DNA from: an uncultured Oscillospiraceae bacterium
Lineage (GTDB): Bacteria; Bacillota; Clostridia; Oscillospirales; Oscillospiraceae
Direction of reading: 5' to 3'
Assembly: GCA_910588625.1 (NCBI GenBank)
Contig: CAJUQN010000051.1
Coordinates: forward strand, 1-19,005
DNA length: 19,005 bases
The first letter of the stretch is position 1; every line of letters starts with the position of its first letter. Made by a program: the position numbers and the translations under genes. Positions 1 through 7,368 of the stretch are shown here, piece by piece. Under the pieces are notes generated by a model. The model saw nothing but the letters and a program-made list of their open reading frames with translations, made no database searches and was not told where the DNA came from.

Positions 1-58
1 GGTTGGGATGCTCCATGAAATACAGCAGCAGCGCAAACTCCCTGGGACGAAGCCTCCC
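1..58 (-). pseudogene. OmpR-family response regulator, C-terminal fragment (runs off the left edge)
   Basis: Read on the minus strand, the first bases encode RLRPREFALLLYFMEHPN, which matches the start of the winged-helix DNA-binding domain of OmpR/PhoB-type response regulators (the conserved LTPREFxLLLYFMEHPN stretch). No receiver domain lies upstream: the reading frame instead runs into a transposase-like sequence in another frame near position 58. The regulator has therefore lost its phosphoacceptor domain here, or the two pieces were joined by a deletion. The rest of the domain lies outside the window. Identification rests on one short but characteristic motif. Confidence 0.55.
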
Positions 59-206
59 AGTCAATGGCATTGTCTGAAACTCTGGGGAACCGGCCCGGCC
101 TGCGGTTGATGCGGTATTCAATGGCAGAAAGCTGCGGATTGCTTTTGATTTCTTCCCGTTTCTCTATCCCAAGGTAGGCACTGTCCCCGTAGACCGCCTT
201 AAGCTT
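58..206 (-). mobile_element. IS5-family transposase remnant
   Basis: The minus strand reads KAVYGDSAYLGIEKREEI, then SAIEYRINRRPGR and VSDNAIDWE. This resembles the central DDE-region segment of IS5-family transposases (VxGDxGYxGxEKR... followed by YxINxRPGR). Only about 48 codons remain. The frame is closed by a TGA just upstream (near 209-211) and leaves the transposase sequence near 58, so the fragment cannot encode an active enzyme. No terminal inverted repeats were recognised. It marks an old insertion plus deletion at the 3' end of the ABC operon. Confidence 0.6.
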
Positions 207-255
207 TTTTCAAAGCCTGTTTCAATTTTTTGTCCAATCGTTCCCTTCCACTCAT
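199..255 (-). pseudogene. Truncated gene start (18 codons) after the ABC permease
   Basis: Eighteen codons (MSGRERLDKKLKQALKKA, then TAA) begin 22 bp after the permease stop. They are preceded by GAGAGG (265-270) nine bases upstream of the ATG, a good ribosome binding site. The reading frame runs straight into the transposase remnant, so this is most likely the first part of one further operon gene that was cut off by the insertion/deletion. The residues are too few and too charged to assign a family. Confidence 0.35.
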
Positions 256-277
256 TCCGAAGCACCTCTCAATGCTT

Positions 278-1006
278 TCAAGATTTCCTGACCCACGGAT
301 GCCAAGTTTTATAAAAGAGCAGGATAAACGCAAGCATGACAACAGAGACCACCGCTAAAATCTGAATGTTCGTCGGCAATATATGGTAGAAGTCTGGAAT
401 ATTAAACGCACCACGGAAAACAACAAACCGAGGAAATATGAAATGCAGCATGGCCGCTTCCATCGCGCAGTATATCATGATAATGATTAACGCAATCACT
501 TTGCTTTGGAGAATAAACATCAAAAACATGGTTCCAATAATATAAAAATTGACCGCGATCACGCAATGAACCAGCGGGAACAGCAGGGGGATTGGCGGAC
601 AATCCCCGGTGTCCGGGAAAAGTAAAAGATAGTCTTGCAGACTTGCATTTGCCTGAGTGAACATGACCAGCACGGTGGGAACATAGGGAATGAGTATGAA
701 AAAGAGCAGCTTCGCGTATCGCGCAAAGATAATGCTTCCTGTTCTCAGGGGAAAGGTGTGAATATACTGCTTGGAATCCTTTTGGAAGGTTTCCTCAAAC
801 ATATTTGCGGTCATACCCACCACAAAAAAGCAGGCAATGAATTGAAGATAGAGGTAACACCTGTTATTCGCAAATAGCTCGCTGCTCCCTCCAACCGTTG
901 TATAGGCAAAGCCCGGATACAACATCAGGAGTGCTAAATACGCCACAAAAAATACATATGGTTTCCAGCAGGACAGCGCATCGGTGCGCAGCGGCCACTT
1001 ATACAT
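278..1006 (-). CDS. ABC-2 type transporter permease (6 TM)
   Basis: A 242-residue integral membrane protein with about six hydrophobic segments (near residues 16-36, 51-69, 98-116, 142-165, 170-190 and 215-232) and short loops, the usual shape of an ABC-2 permease. It is the natural membrane partner of the ATPase encoded just upstream. I chose the ATG at 1006 over the one at 1027: it overlaps the ATPase stop (ATGTATAA) and has GGTGAG just before it, whereas the 1027 start has no ribosome binding site and would overlap the ATPase gene by 29 bases. It is the last intact gene of the operon. The substrate cannot be told from sequence; with the ectodomain permease upstream, it may form a heterodimeric exporter. 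Confidence 0.75.
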   Translation of the reverse strand: MYKWPLRTDALSCWKPYVFFVAYLALLMLYPGFAYTTVGGSSELFANNRCYLYLQFIACFFVVGMTANMFEETFQKDSKQYIHTFPLRTGSIIFARYAKLLFFILIPYVPTVLVMFTQANASLQDYLLLFPDTGDCPPIPLLFPLVHCVIAVNFYIIGTMFLMFILQSKVIALIIIMIYCAMEAAMLHFIFPRFVVFRGAFNIPDFYHILPTNIQILAVVSVVMLAFILLFYKTWHPWVRKS

Positions 1007-1733
1007 CCTGCTCACCGCCGTTTTCATAGTACAGCCAAATATCTTCTACCGTTGCCCCTTCTTTGTCCTTCAGCGTATTTTTGAACTCGGCATAGCTACC
1101 GGTGTAACGAATCCTGCCGCCGGAGAGCATGATGACATTCGTGGCCAGGAAGTCAACATCGTCCAGAATATGGGTGGAAATCAGGACGATCTTATTGGGA
1201 AAACAGGCTTGGATCGTTTTGTAAAACTGGAACCGCTCCTTCGGGTCAACCCCCGCCGTAGGCTCGTCCAGGATCACCACCTCCGGGTCGCCAACCAGGG
1301 CTGTGGCGATGCCCACCCGCCGCCGCATCCCTTCGGAGCAGTCCTTTAGCTTTTTCCCGGCAAAATCGGCGATATGGGTCAATTCCATGATGCCCGTGAG
1401 CTGCTGCTCCGCCGCCTGCTTGTCCAGTCCGCTTTTCACCGAGGCCACAAAGCGCAGAATCTCCCGGACCGTCAGCTTGGGATAAACGTCAAAGGATTGG
1501 GGCAGATAAGAGATTTTTGTTTGATATTCCCGGTTGGAAACAGGTACACCACCAAGGGTGATCTCGCCCTGCTGCAAAGGCAGGATGCCGGTCATGTTTT
1601 TGATGAGCGTGGTTTTACCGCTCCCGTTTTCCCCAATGAGCAGATTGAATTCCTTGTCAAGGGACAGATTGATCTCGTGGAGTACCGGCGATTTTCGATT
1701 ATAGGAATAGGATACATTTTTGATTTCCAGCAT
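999..1733 (-). CDS. ABC transporter ATP-binding protein
   Basis: A 244-residue nucleotide-binding domain with all core motifs: Walker A GENGSGKT (34-41), Q-loop in LPQSFDV (Q79), signature SEGMR (133-137, a common variant of LSGGQ in ABC-2 systems), Walker B VVILDEPTAG with D-loop GVDP, and H-loop STHIL (H198). The start at 1733 is preceded by GGGAGG at good spacing; the open frame extends 19 codons further upstream but without a ribosome binding site. It hydrolyses ATP to drive export by the adjacent permeases (278-1006 and/or 1775-3379). The 41-bp gap from the upstream permease supports cotranscription. Confidence 0.9.
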   Translation of the reverse strand: MLEIKNVSYSYNRKSPVLHEINLSLDKEFNLLIGENGSGKTTLIKNMTGILPLQQGEITLGGVPVSNREYQTKISYLPQSFDVYPKLTVREILRFVASVKSGLDKQAAEQQLTGIMELTHIADFAGKKLKDCSEGMRRRVGIATALVGDPEVVILDEPTAGVDPKERFQFYKTIQACFPNKIVLISTHILDDVDFLATNVIMLSGGRIRYTGSYAEFKNTLKDKEGATVEDIWLYYENGGEQDV

Positions 1734-1774
1734 AGTGCTTACCTCCCGGCTCAAATTTGGCCCATCGCTCAGGA

Positions 1775-3379
1775 CTATGTGCTGCCGCAATCCTGTAAAA
1801 TATAGCCGTCATAGACAACGGGGAAACCCAAAACCCCATAAAGATCGTAAATGAGGAACGCTTTCCCAGGCTTATCAAAACCGTCCTGCTTTATTTCCAT
1901 CGTGTGGGAATCCATATAATATCCCCCGGACAGCGCCCGGTTCAGCACGGCATCATAGTCTGTAGAGACGTTATACTTTGTTCGATAAATGATGATGCCG
2001 TCCCGCTGGTATTCCGTCAGATACCCACTGAAAATGCAGATAGAGGACGCTTTCCCGCTCAAGTGGTACAGGTTCCCTTCCTGCGTCACATCCAGGTTGG
2101 AAATGACGGTGTTCCCGCTGGTGACACGGATGTCATAATGCTTGGCGCTGAAATCCCCGTCGATCAGCGGTACAAAGGCAAAATTGGGCGGTAGGGCGGA
2201 GGACAGCCAAGACGTAAACAGATTCACACAGCCGATATCGCTTAAATAATATGGCCTCCCGTGATATCTGATTTGAAACGCAACTGGCCCGGACGGCGCT
2301 TCCAACGTCAGATAGTCGCCGTTGCGCGTGTACGGTACAGGATCGTCCCCACAGGTCAGCTCGTCCACCGTAAAGCAGCCGTCCAGCCGGATGGTGAAGG
2401 TCTCCGTCCTTTGTGTGCTTGTGGGCCGGACGGTAAAGCTGCCGCTGAACCGGCTGAACTCAGACAGTTTGAAATCCCCTTCATAGTCCGTGATCTCATA
2501 GGGCTGGGCTTCGTACTCCACGGGGTAGAGTTTTTCCTCATACCGATATTCCAGGGGAGACAACATTACAAAAGTCCACACAGTCAACACGGTGGCAGCC
2601 ATCAGGCCGCCCCCTGCCGCCACCTTTTTTATGGTGAGATGCTTGGACACGATAAGATTCAAAACCCAAATCAGAAACAGACAGGACAATACAAGGAACA
2701 GTCCGTCTAAAAGATAATACAGATCCAGCCTGGGACCGGGATAATCCACTTCCAGAGCGGCCGGAGAACTATTACTGGTGGAAAGCAACTGCGCTACAAT
2801 TCGGGAGGCAGAGGTGCGAAAGCCAAAGAATATCTCCACAAACGCTTGATTGAAGTAGCAGGACAACACCGTGACCGGGGCTGCGAGAACGTAGGCGTAG
2901 GTGCTTTTTATCAGATACCCCAGGAAAAAACCCAGGGTGTTGGCGGTCAGCAGGAGTGTCAGCCAACGGATCAGCGTAAAGCCCAGAGTATTCAGCGTAA
3001 AGAGGGGGCCAGTCCCCTGCTGTACCGCAGAAATCAGGATGAACCCGCAGGGGATCAGGCAAGCCGTGCTGGTGGCGAGGATGGACGCGGCCAGTCTGCA
3101 CGTCACTACAGAAATCCGTGGTACAAAGCAAATTTCTTCCAGAAGCACAGACTGATGGGACCAATACATGGCATGGCAAAAAGCCATAACAAACAGGCCG
3201 ATCTCCAAATATTCCAGCGTGTTTATCACAGCGAAATAATTGATGGGGTGAATGTAAGGCGACCAGGAGATATAGCCGATAAACACCAGGAAGGACCCCA
3301 ATGCAAAGGCGGCAAAAAGGAAAAAGATCAGGGACGTGAAAATCAGTCTGAAATTCAGTTTTAACAGTTTTCGATACAT
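1775..3379 (-). CDS. ABC-2 permease with large C-terminal extracytoplasmic domain
   Basis: A 534-residue protein in two halves. Residues 1-276 hold about seven hydrophobic segments (near 14-36, 46-70, 92-117, 127-155, 158-180, 220-245 and 258-276), as in ABC-2 permeases. Residues 277-534 are soluble, rich in aromatic and beta-type residues, and should lie outside the membrane. Some clostridial ABC-2 permeases carry an M1-peptidase-like beta domain in this place, and stretches such as GSFTVRPTSTQRTETFTIRLDG and LTLEAPSGPVAFQIRYHG would suit that fold. No HExxH zinc site is present, so no protease activity is claimed. GGTGA lies nine bases before the ATG. The gene starts 14 bp after the upstream ATPase and is probably cotranscribed. 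The ectodomain could bind a substrate or an extracellular signal; this is inference. Confidence 0.7.
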   Translation of the reverse strand: MYRKLLKLNFRLIFTSLIFFLFAAFALGSFLVFIGYISWSPYIHPINYFAVINTLEYLEIGLFVMAFCHAMYWSHQSVLLEEICFVPRISVVTCRLAASILATSTACLIPCGFILISAVQQGTGPLFTLNTLGFTLIRWLTLLLTANTLGFFLGYLIKSTYAYVLAAPVTVLSCYFNQAFVEIFFGFRTSASRIVAQLLSTSNSSPAALEVDYPGPRLDLYYLLDGLFLVLSCLFLIWVLNLIVSKHLTIKKVAAGGGLMAATVLTVWTFVMLSPLEYRYEEKLYPVEYEAQPYEITDYEGDFKLSEFSRFSGSFTVRPTSTQRTETFTIRLDGCFTVDELTCGDDPVPYTRNGDYLTLEAPSGPVAFQIRYHGRPYYLSDIGCVNLFTSWLSSALPPNFAFVPLIDGDFSAKHYDIRVTSGNTVISNLDVTQEGNLYHLSGKASSICIFSGYLTEYQRDGIIIYRTKYNVSTDYDAVLNRALSGGYYMDSHTMEIKQDGFDKPGKAFLIYDLYGVLGFPVVYDGYILQDCGST

Positions 3380-3393
3380 AGATAGTTCACCTT

Positions 3394-4254
3394 TTATTTC
3401 CCTAAATATTTGAGGTACATATCCTCCATATTAGGCGGTACGGATATGGCGCTTGGATGGGGTTTTCTGTCAGAAATCAGGCGGAGAATACTATTTCCCC
3501 TCTGGCACATCACATTACTGCAAGGGTATGTTCTTGTCCATTCTGTTTCTTCAAAGTCGGGGACAGTAACGCTCCAAACCTTGCCGTTGAGCTGCTCCAA
3601 CAGTTCAGTGGGCGTTTTTATATCCAGCACAACGCCCTTTTTGAGCAGTATCACCTCGCTGGCTACAGCTTCCAAATCCGATACGATGTGGGTGGAGAGC
3701 AGTACCAGCCTTTGTCGAGACAGGTCGCTGAGAATGCCGCGAAAGCGGATTCGTTCCTCCGGGTCAAGACCGGCCGTCGGTTCATCCAAAATCAGAATAT
3801 CAGGGCTGCCCAGCAGCGCCTGGGCGATCCCCATCCTTTGCCGCTCTCCCCCGGAAAAGCTCTCCAGCTTTTTCTTGTGTTTTTCCTCCAGCCCCATCAA
3901 GTGAAGCAATTCATCCGTCTGCCGTTTTGCCTCAAATTTTGATAAGCCTTTGAGCCTCCCGATATACAGCAGAAACTGTTCTGCGGTAAAATTGGGGTAT
4001 ACTCCAAAATCCTGGGGCAAATAGCCCAGCCGTTTCCGAAATTCACCGCCAAGAGCTGAGATGTCCTGCCCATCCAGCAGCACCCGCCCTGTAGATGGCA
4101 CCAGCAGATCAGCCATGATCCGCATCAGCGTGGTTTTACCAGCGCCGTTTGGCCCCAGCAGACCGTATATCCCGCAGTTCAGCGTAAAGCTGGTGCGATC
4201 CAGGGCTACGGTGTCTCCATACAATTTGCTGACATTTTCAAGCACAAGCGTCAT
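3394..4254 (-). CDS. ABC transporter ATP-binding protein
   Basis: A 286-residue ATPase: Walker A GPNGAGKT (34-41), Q-loop LPQDFGV (Q81), signature FSGGERQRMGIAQ (from 133), Walker B ILILDEPT (153-160) followed by GLDP, and H-loop STHIVSD (H189). After the nucleotide-binding domain come about 70 residues (from ~215) without a known motif, ending in an MEDMYLKYLG-type tail common in multidrug/ABC-2 ATPases. It differs clearly from the second ATPase of the operon (canonical signature, longer C-terminus), so the operon may encode two half-transporters. The start has AGGAGCG/AGGGGAC upstream. It lies 24 bp after the preceding membrane gene. Confidence 0.9.
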   Translation of the reverse strand: MTLVLENVSKLYGDTVALDRTSFTLNCGIYGLLGPNGAGKTTLMRIMADLLVPSTGRVLLDGQDISALGGEFRKRLGYLPQDFGVYPNFTAEQFLLYIGRLKGLSKFEAKRQTDELLHLMGLEEKHKKKLESFSGGERQRMGIAQALLGSPDILILDEPTAGLDPEERIRFRGILSDLSRQRLVLLSTHIVSDLEAVASEVILLKKGVVLDIKTPTELLEQLNGKVWSVTVPDFEETEWTRTYPCSNVMCQRGNSILRLISDRKPHPSAISVPPNMEDMYLKYLGK

Positions 4255-4278
4255 TGTCCCCTGCGCTCCTTTCCCATT

Positions 4279-5106
4279 TCACTTTCGTGCCTTTCGTTTC
4301 CACAGCAGCCATGACACGACAAACTCCGCCGCAATCAACAAAATGACCAGCACCACCGGCTTCCAGATATCATCCCACTGGCGGATAAACAGATGCGAAA
4401 AATTCTGCTGGGCCATGAATCCCGCGAAGTTGACGCTTTGCAGCAGCAGGAAGGGCAGGCCGATCCAGGTAAACGCCTGCGGAATTTCCTGCATGGAGAA
4501 GCGGCCCACCACAGCGCAGCCGAGAAGGGCAAGATAAACCCCGCCGCACAAAAAAATGGTGAAGGTGGTGCGCTGGGTGATCTGTGCCACCAGCAGGACA
4601 AAACCCGCGAAATACACCGCACCCAGGAATAGAAACACATATTGCAAGGCGCAGTAGGCAAGGTTGGAAAGAGGGATCGGTCTGCTGCCGAACGCTGCGG
4701 TTTCCGCTACAGAACCCAAAGCATCCCGAAAGCCAATTAACCCGCCATGGAACAAAAGGCTTACTACTCCAATGACTGTTACCACAGCGGCGCAATAGCC
4801 TATAGTAAACAGCACCTTTGACCACCAGACCAGGAATGTGCCCCGCTCCGAAACACGGATCGTGTGAACTGTTCCGTATTCCTGCTCACAGCATATCAGC
4901 CGGGGCAGGCCCATCACAATGAGAAAAGCGGTTAGAAGGTTTCCGTAGCAGTAAATATCCTGCTGAATCTCAAACCACGAACTTGGAGACCCGTACCGCC
5001 AATACTGACGAAGATTGAACAGGAGATAGGCCACACCAAGCAGGTAGCCCACCCAAGCCTCCCGAAAGGCCCGGTGTTTTCTCACTTCATCCCTGACTGA
5101 CCACAT
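4279..5106 (-). CDS. Six-TM membrane protein, probable ABC-2 permease subunit
   Basis: A 275-residue membrane protein with about six hydrophobic spans (near 17-31, 52-71, 97-119, 149-175, 180-201 and 250-268) and a cytoplasmic loop reading EQEYGTVHTIRVSERG. An E-x-x-x-GT(x)-type motif after TM2 is typical of ABC-2 permeases (EreEGT...). It overlaps the upstream gene by 20 bases and has GAGAGGG six to seven bases before its ATG, indicating translational coupling. It is probably the membrane partner of the ATPase at 3394-4254. The family call rests on topology and context. Confidence 0.6.
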   Translation of the reverse strand: MWSVRDEVRKHRAFREAWVGYLLGVAYLLFNLRQYWRYGSPSSWFEIQQDIYCYGNLLTAFLIVMGLPRLICCEQEYGTVHTIRVSERGTFLVWWSKVLFTIGYCAAVVTVIGVVSLLFHGGLIGFRDALGSVAETAAFGSRPIPLSNLAYCALQYVFLFLGAVYFAGFVLLVAQITQRTTFTIFLCGGVYLALLGCAVVGRFSMQEIPQAFTWIGLPFLLLQSVNFAGFMAQQNFSHLFIRQWDDIWKPVVLVILLIAAEFVVSWLLWKRKARK

Positions 5107-5782
5107 ACAAATCCCTCTCTGTCATTGTCTTCCATACGCTTGCCCCATAGAAGATCAGCCCAATCCCTGCGGCAATCCCATAGACAACTGTTTGGAGACG
5201 GCACAGGAACTGCTCCACCGGGAAGCACACGGCCAAAAATGCCAGCGCCATCCACAGCGCCACAGCGATGGCGGATACCGTTTTCTGTCGGCGGATCATG
5301 CTGGCCAGAAGCAGGAGCAGGGCACACAGGTAGATGCTGGGGACAGCGCCGCACAGGGCCAGACGGAGAAAATCAGCTCCATTTGTGCCGTGCAGGGCGA
5401 GCGCGAGACCCACCTGTACCAGCAGCATATATAGAGAGATCACCGTTGTCCGCCCCACGAGCATTTCCGTATAGGAATAGCGGAAGGTTTCCTCCAGCTC
5501 CCGCATCCGTTCATTCCCATAGAGAACATAGCGGCAGAACAGCAGCAGCCCCGGCAAAGGCGCAGTATAGAACGCCGTGAGCATGGGCTGTGAAAGCAGG
5601 CGGGCCGCTGTAGTCCCCAGCAGGACGGTAAGCCCAAACAGCACCAGCAGCAACACCCCGTTCATTTCTTCAGCCGACAGGCGTAACAGCACCTGGATGG
5701 TTGCCCTGCTGCTTTTCCTGGGCATGGACGCCCGAAGCATTTGGATGGTCCGATTCATTTCCTGCTCCATTCGTTCATTCAT
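5087..5782 (-). CDS. Membrane protein cotranscribed with an ECF sigma factor
   Basis: A 231-residue protein with a charged N-terminal segment (1-40, probably cytoplasmic) and about six hydrophobic spans (41-62, 66-86, 108-132, 138-161, 168-187, 196-215). Its ATG overlaps the sigma stop codon (ATGA), a place usually taken by an anti-sigma factor. The short N-terminal segment could hold a sigma-binding helix, but no zinc-binding anti-sigma motif (HxxxCxxC) is visible. The segment RELEETFRYSYTEMLVGR after TM2 resembles the ABC-2 permease loop of the next gene, so it may instead be a second permease-like subunit. The function is not established. Confidence 0.55.
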   Translation of the reverse strand: MNERMEQEMNRTIQMLRASMPRKSSRATIQVLLRLSAEEMNGVLLLVLFGLTVLLGTTAARLLSQPMLTAFYTAPLPGLLLFCRYVLYGNERMRELEETFRYSYTEMLVGRTTVISLYMLLVQVGLALALHGTNGADFLRLALCGAVPSIYLCALLLLLASMIRRQKTVSAIAVALWMALAFLAVCFPVEQFLCRLQTVVYGIAAGIGLIFYGASVWKTMTERDLYVVSQG

Positions 5783-6312
5783 GAGGAATCCTCCCGAAGA
5801 AATTTTGATAAAAGCCGTTTAGCCGATGTGATCCTGGATTTCACCGTTGGCAATGGTGTGTGTGTCATGTGGGCAATTTCTTTGGCGGTGAACTGATACA
5901 TATAATGCAGTACAACGGTTTCCCGCTGGGGTGTGGAAAGCATATTCAATGCACTTTCAACAGTCAGGGAGCTTTCAATCAGATCATCGGGCAAAGGGGA
6001 TGGGTCTGGTATGTCCACATCGCAAATATCTGTTGCGTCTAAAGGCCGTCGAAGCCTGAGAAAATCCAGACATTTGTTGTGAGCTATGGTAAATATCCAG
6101 CTCTTGAATCTGCTCCACGGATAAATGGCCTTGATATTTTGTACGACAGACAGGAAGATTTCTTGGGTAATGTCATAGGCATCCTGCTCATTCCCAAGCG
6201 TTTTTTGAACATAGCCAAAAATTCGGGGATACCATCGTCGAACCAAAAGCTCCAACGCGTCTCCGTCGCCGCTTTTGATCCCCCGAATCAAATCATAGTC
6301 GCTGTACTCCAT
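5779..6312 (-). CDS. ECF-type RNA polymerase sigma factor (heads the ABC operon)
   Basis: A 177-residue sigma-70 family protein with only regions 2 and 4. Region 2 spans about 10-90 (DAYDITQEIFLSVVQNI, then FKSWIFTIAHNKCLDFLR, the core-binding and -10-recognition helices). An acidic/proline linker (about 91-112) follows, then region 4 (about 115-172, LSTPQRETVVLHYMYQFTAKEIAHM and the helix TPLPTVKSRITSAKRLL). The ATG at 6312 has GGTGGTGAGG just upstream. Being first in the operon, it probably directs its own transcription and that of the ABC genes in response to an envelope signal. A TATACT box lies at 6334-6339 on the minus strand, without a recognisable -35 partner. Its promoter does not match the motif shared by the second ECF system. 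Confidence 0.9.
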   Translation of the reverse strand: MEYSDYDLIRGIKSGDGDALELLVRRWYPRIFGYVQKTLGNEQDAYDITQEIFLSVVQNIKAIYPWSRFKSWIFTIAHNKCLDFLRLRRPLDATDICDVDIPDPSPLPDDLIESSLTVESALNMLSTPQRETVVLHYMYQFTAKEIAHMTHTPLPTVKSRITSAKRLLSKFLREDSS

Positions 6313-6523
6313 TGCCTCACCACCCGTCTATTTAGTATAACGTGTCAGGAACGCAGAAAGGATGAACTCTTTTGAGAAAATTTTTTTGGGGGTTCATTGC
6401 GTGTATTTTCGGCTTTAGTTTATCCATCTGTAAGGCTGAGGGCAAGTATGCCAAAACAAGGAAGCGAGCGATGAAAATAACCTTGATAGAAATGCCAGAA
6501 AAAATCTTATCGTGATGCTCGTT
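6313..6523. other. AT-rich intergenic region upstream of the sigma/ABC operon
   Basis: About 210 bp between the sigma start and the promoter of the 6637 lipoprotein. It should contain the operon's leftward promoter. I see a TATACT sequence (minus strand, 6339-6334) but no matching -35 element and no clear ECF-type pair. A 92-codon open frame crossing the region on the minus strand has no ribosome binding site or protein-like composition and is not called. Confidence 0.4.
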
Positions 6524-6563
6524 TTTTATGTTGCAAAACCGCCCAATCACAGTCTTTTTATAG
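6524..6563 (+). promoter_or_regulatory. Predicted ECF-sigma promoter of the 6637 lipoprotein
   Basis: TTTTATGTTGCA (6524-6535), 16 bases, then GTCTTTTTATAG (6552-6563). The -35-like half matches the other two copies (9202-9241 and 9321-9360) at 11 of 12 positions. The -10-like half shares the GTCT start and the AT-rich remainder, with the same spacing. It points at the lipoprotein gene and ends 73 bases before its ATG. Confidence 0.7.
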
Positions 6564-6636
6564 TAGAGCTGTGAAGTGCTGCCCACCTGCACCCGGCACG
6601 TCCAGCTCAAATACTAAACATGGAGGTCTAAGCATC

Positions 6637-7323
6637 ATGAAGCGAATATGCTTGCTCACCCTGGGCCTGACGCTCACCCTGGCCCTGACGTGCTGCGGGG
6701 CAGCTCCCACGGAGCCGTCCCAGGCCGCGCAGACCACCCCCTCGCCATCCCTTGAGATCATCCTTCCGTCCGAGCCTGCCAGCATGGAGAGCGCACCGCC
6801 CGCGCCGGTTGAGAGCGCCCCGGCGCTTCCCCCGGAGCCAGCCGCAGATATGTTTGATTTTGAGGGCCTGGACGCCGCCCTTTTTGACGGGGCCTACCGC
6901 GCATACTTCGACCAGGAGTGGATCACCTCGTTTGCGGACTTCCCCAGGATCGTACTGCCCCATATCAATGTCCTGGGCAGCTACGCGGACGGCGGGATCA
7001 CATACTATGTGTGCGACATTATGTATAAGCTGCACTATTACGACGAGGAAACAAAACAGTTCGATGATATGGCCGGGTCCCTGGCCACGCCCTGCCGCAT
7101 TGGACTTGTGGACAACGGGGACGGGACTTACACCGTAGAAAGCGGGCTACTGCCGCCCAGCGGCGGGCAGTATGGCAGCGTTATGAAGGAGGTCTTTGGC
7201 CCGCTGGACGAACTGTATCAAGCCTATACCGCCGAGGGCGGCGTAGAACTGGAGGCGGTGCGCTCTTTCCCGTCCTCTGAGGAACTGTGGGAGATGTACC
7301 GCGAGGCGGTAAACATCCAATAA
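6637..7323 (+). CDS. Proline-rich lipoprotein of unknown function
   Basis: A 228-residue protein with a lipoprotein signal: a positive start (MKR), a hydrophobic stretch and LTCCG, lipidation cysteine C20 or C19. Residues 22-68 form a Pro/Ser/Ala/Glu stalk. Residues ~72-228 form a globular, acidic and aromatic domain with a GDGTYTVESG turn; I do not recognise the family. I chose the ATG at 6637 because it gives the signal peptide and has GGAGG (6622-6626) upstream; the open frame extends to 6571 without one. The gene faces the anti-sigma gene across a shared terminator. The same promoter type precedes the sigma gene, so it is probably a regulon member, exposed on the cell surface. Confidence 0.8.
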   Translation: MKRICLLTLGLTLTLALTCCGAAPTEPSQAAQTTPSPSLEIILPSEPASMESAPPAPVESAPALPPEPAADMFDFEGLDAALFDGAYRAYFDQEWITSFADFPRIVLPHINVLGSYADGGITYYVCDIMYKLHYYDEETKQFDDMAGSLATPCRIGLVDNGDGTYTVESGLLPPSGGQYGSVMKEVFGPLDELYQAYTAEGGVELEAVRSFPSSEELWEMYREAVNIQ

Positions 7324-7330
7324 AAGATCA

Positions 7331-7362
7331 GGCGGCACATTCCCAGCCGGGAGTGTGCCGCC
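7331..7362. terminator. Bidirectional terminator between convergent genes
   Basis: GGCGGCACATTCCC pairs with GGGAGTGTGCCGCC around a 4-base loop, 14 pairs with one G-T. T-rich sequence follows on both strands (AAATCTTATT on plus; TGATCTTTTA on minus). It lies between the stop of the 6637 lipoprotein and the stop of the anti-sigma gene. Confidence 0.8.
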
Positions 7363-7368
7363 CAAATC

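Noticed and set aside
6332..6610. 92-codon minus-strand open frame upstream of the first sigma gene
   Set aside because: No ribosome binding site, no family likeness, and it crosses the predicted promoter of the 6637 lipoprotein.
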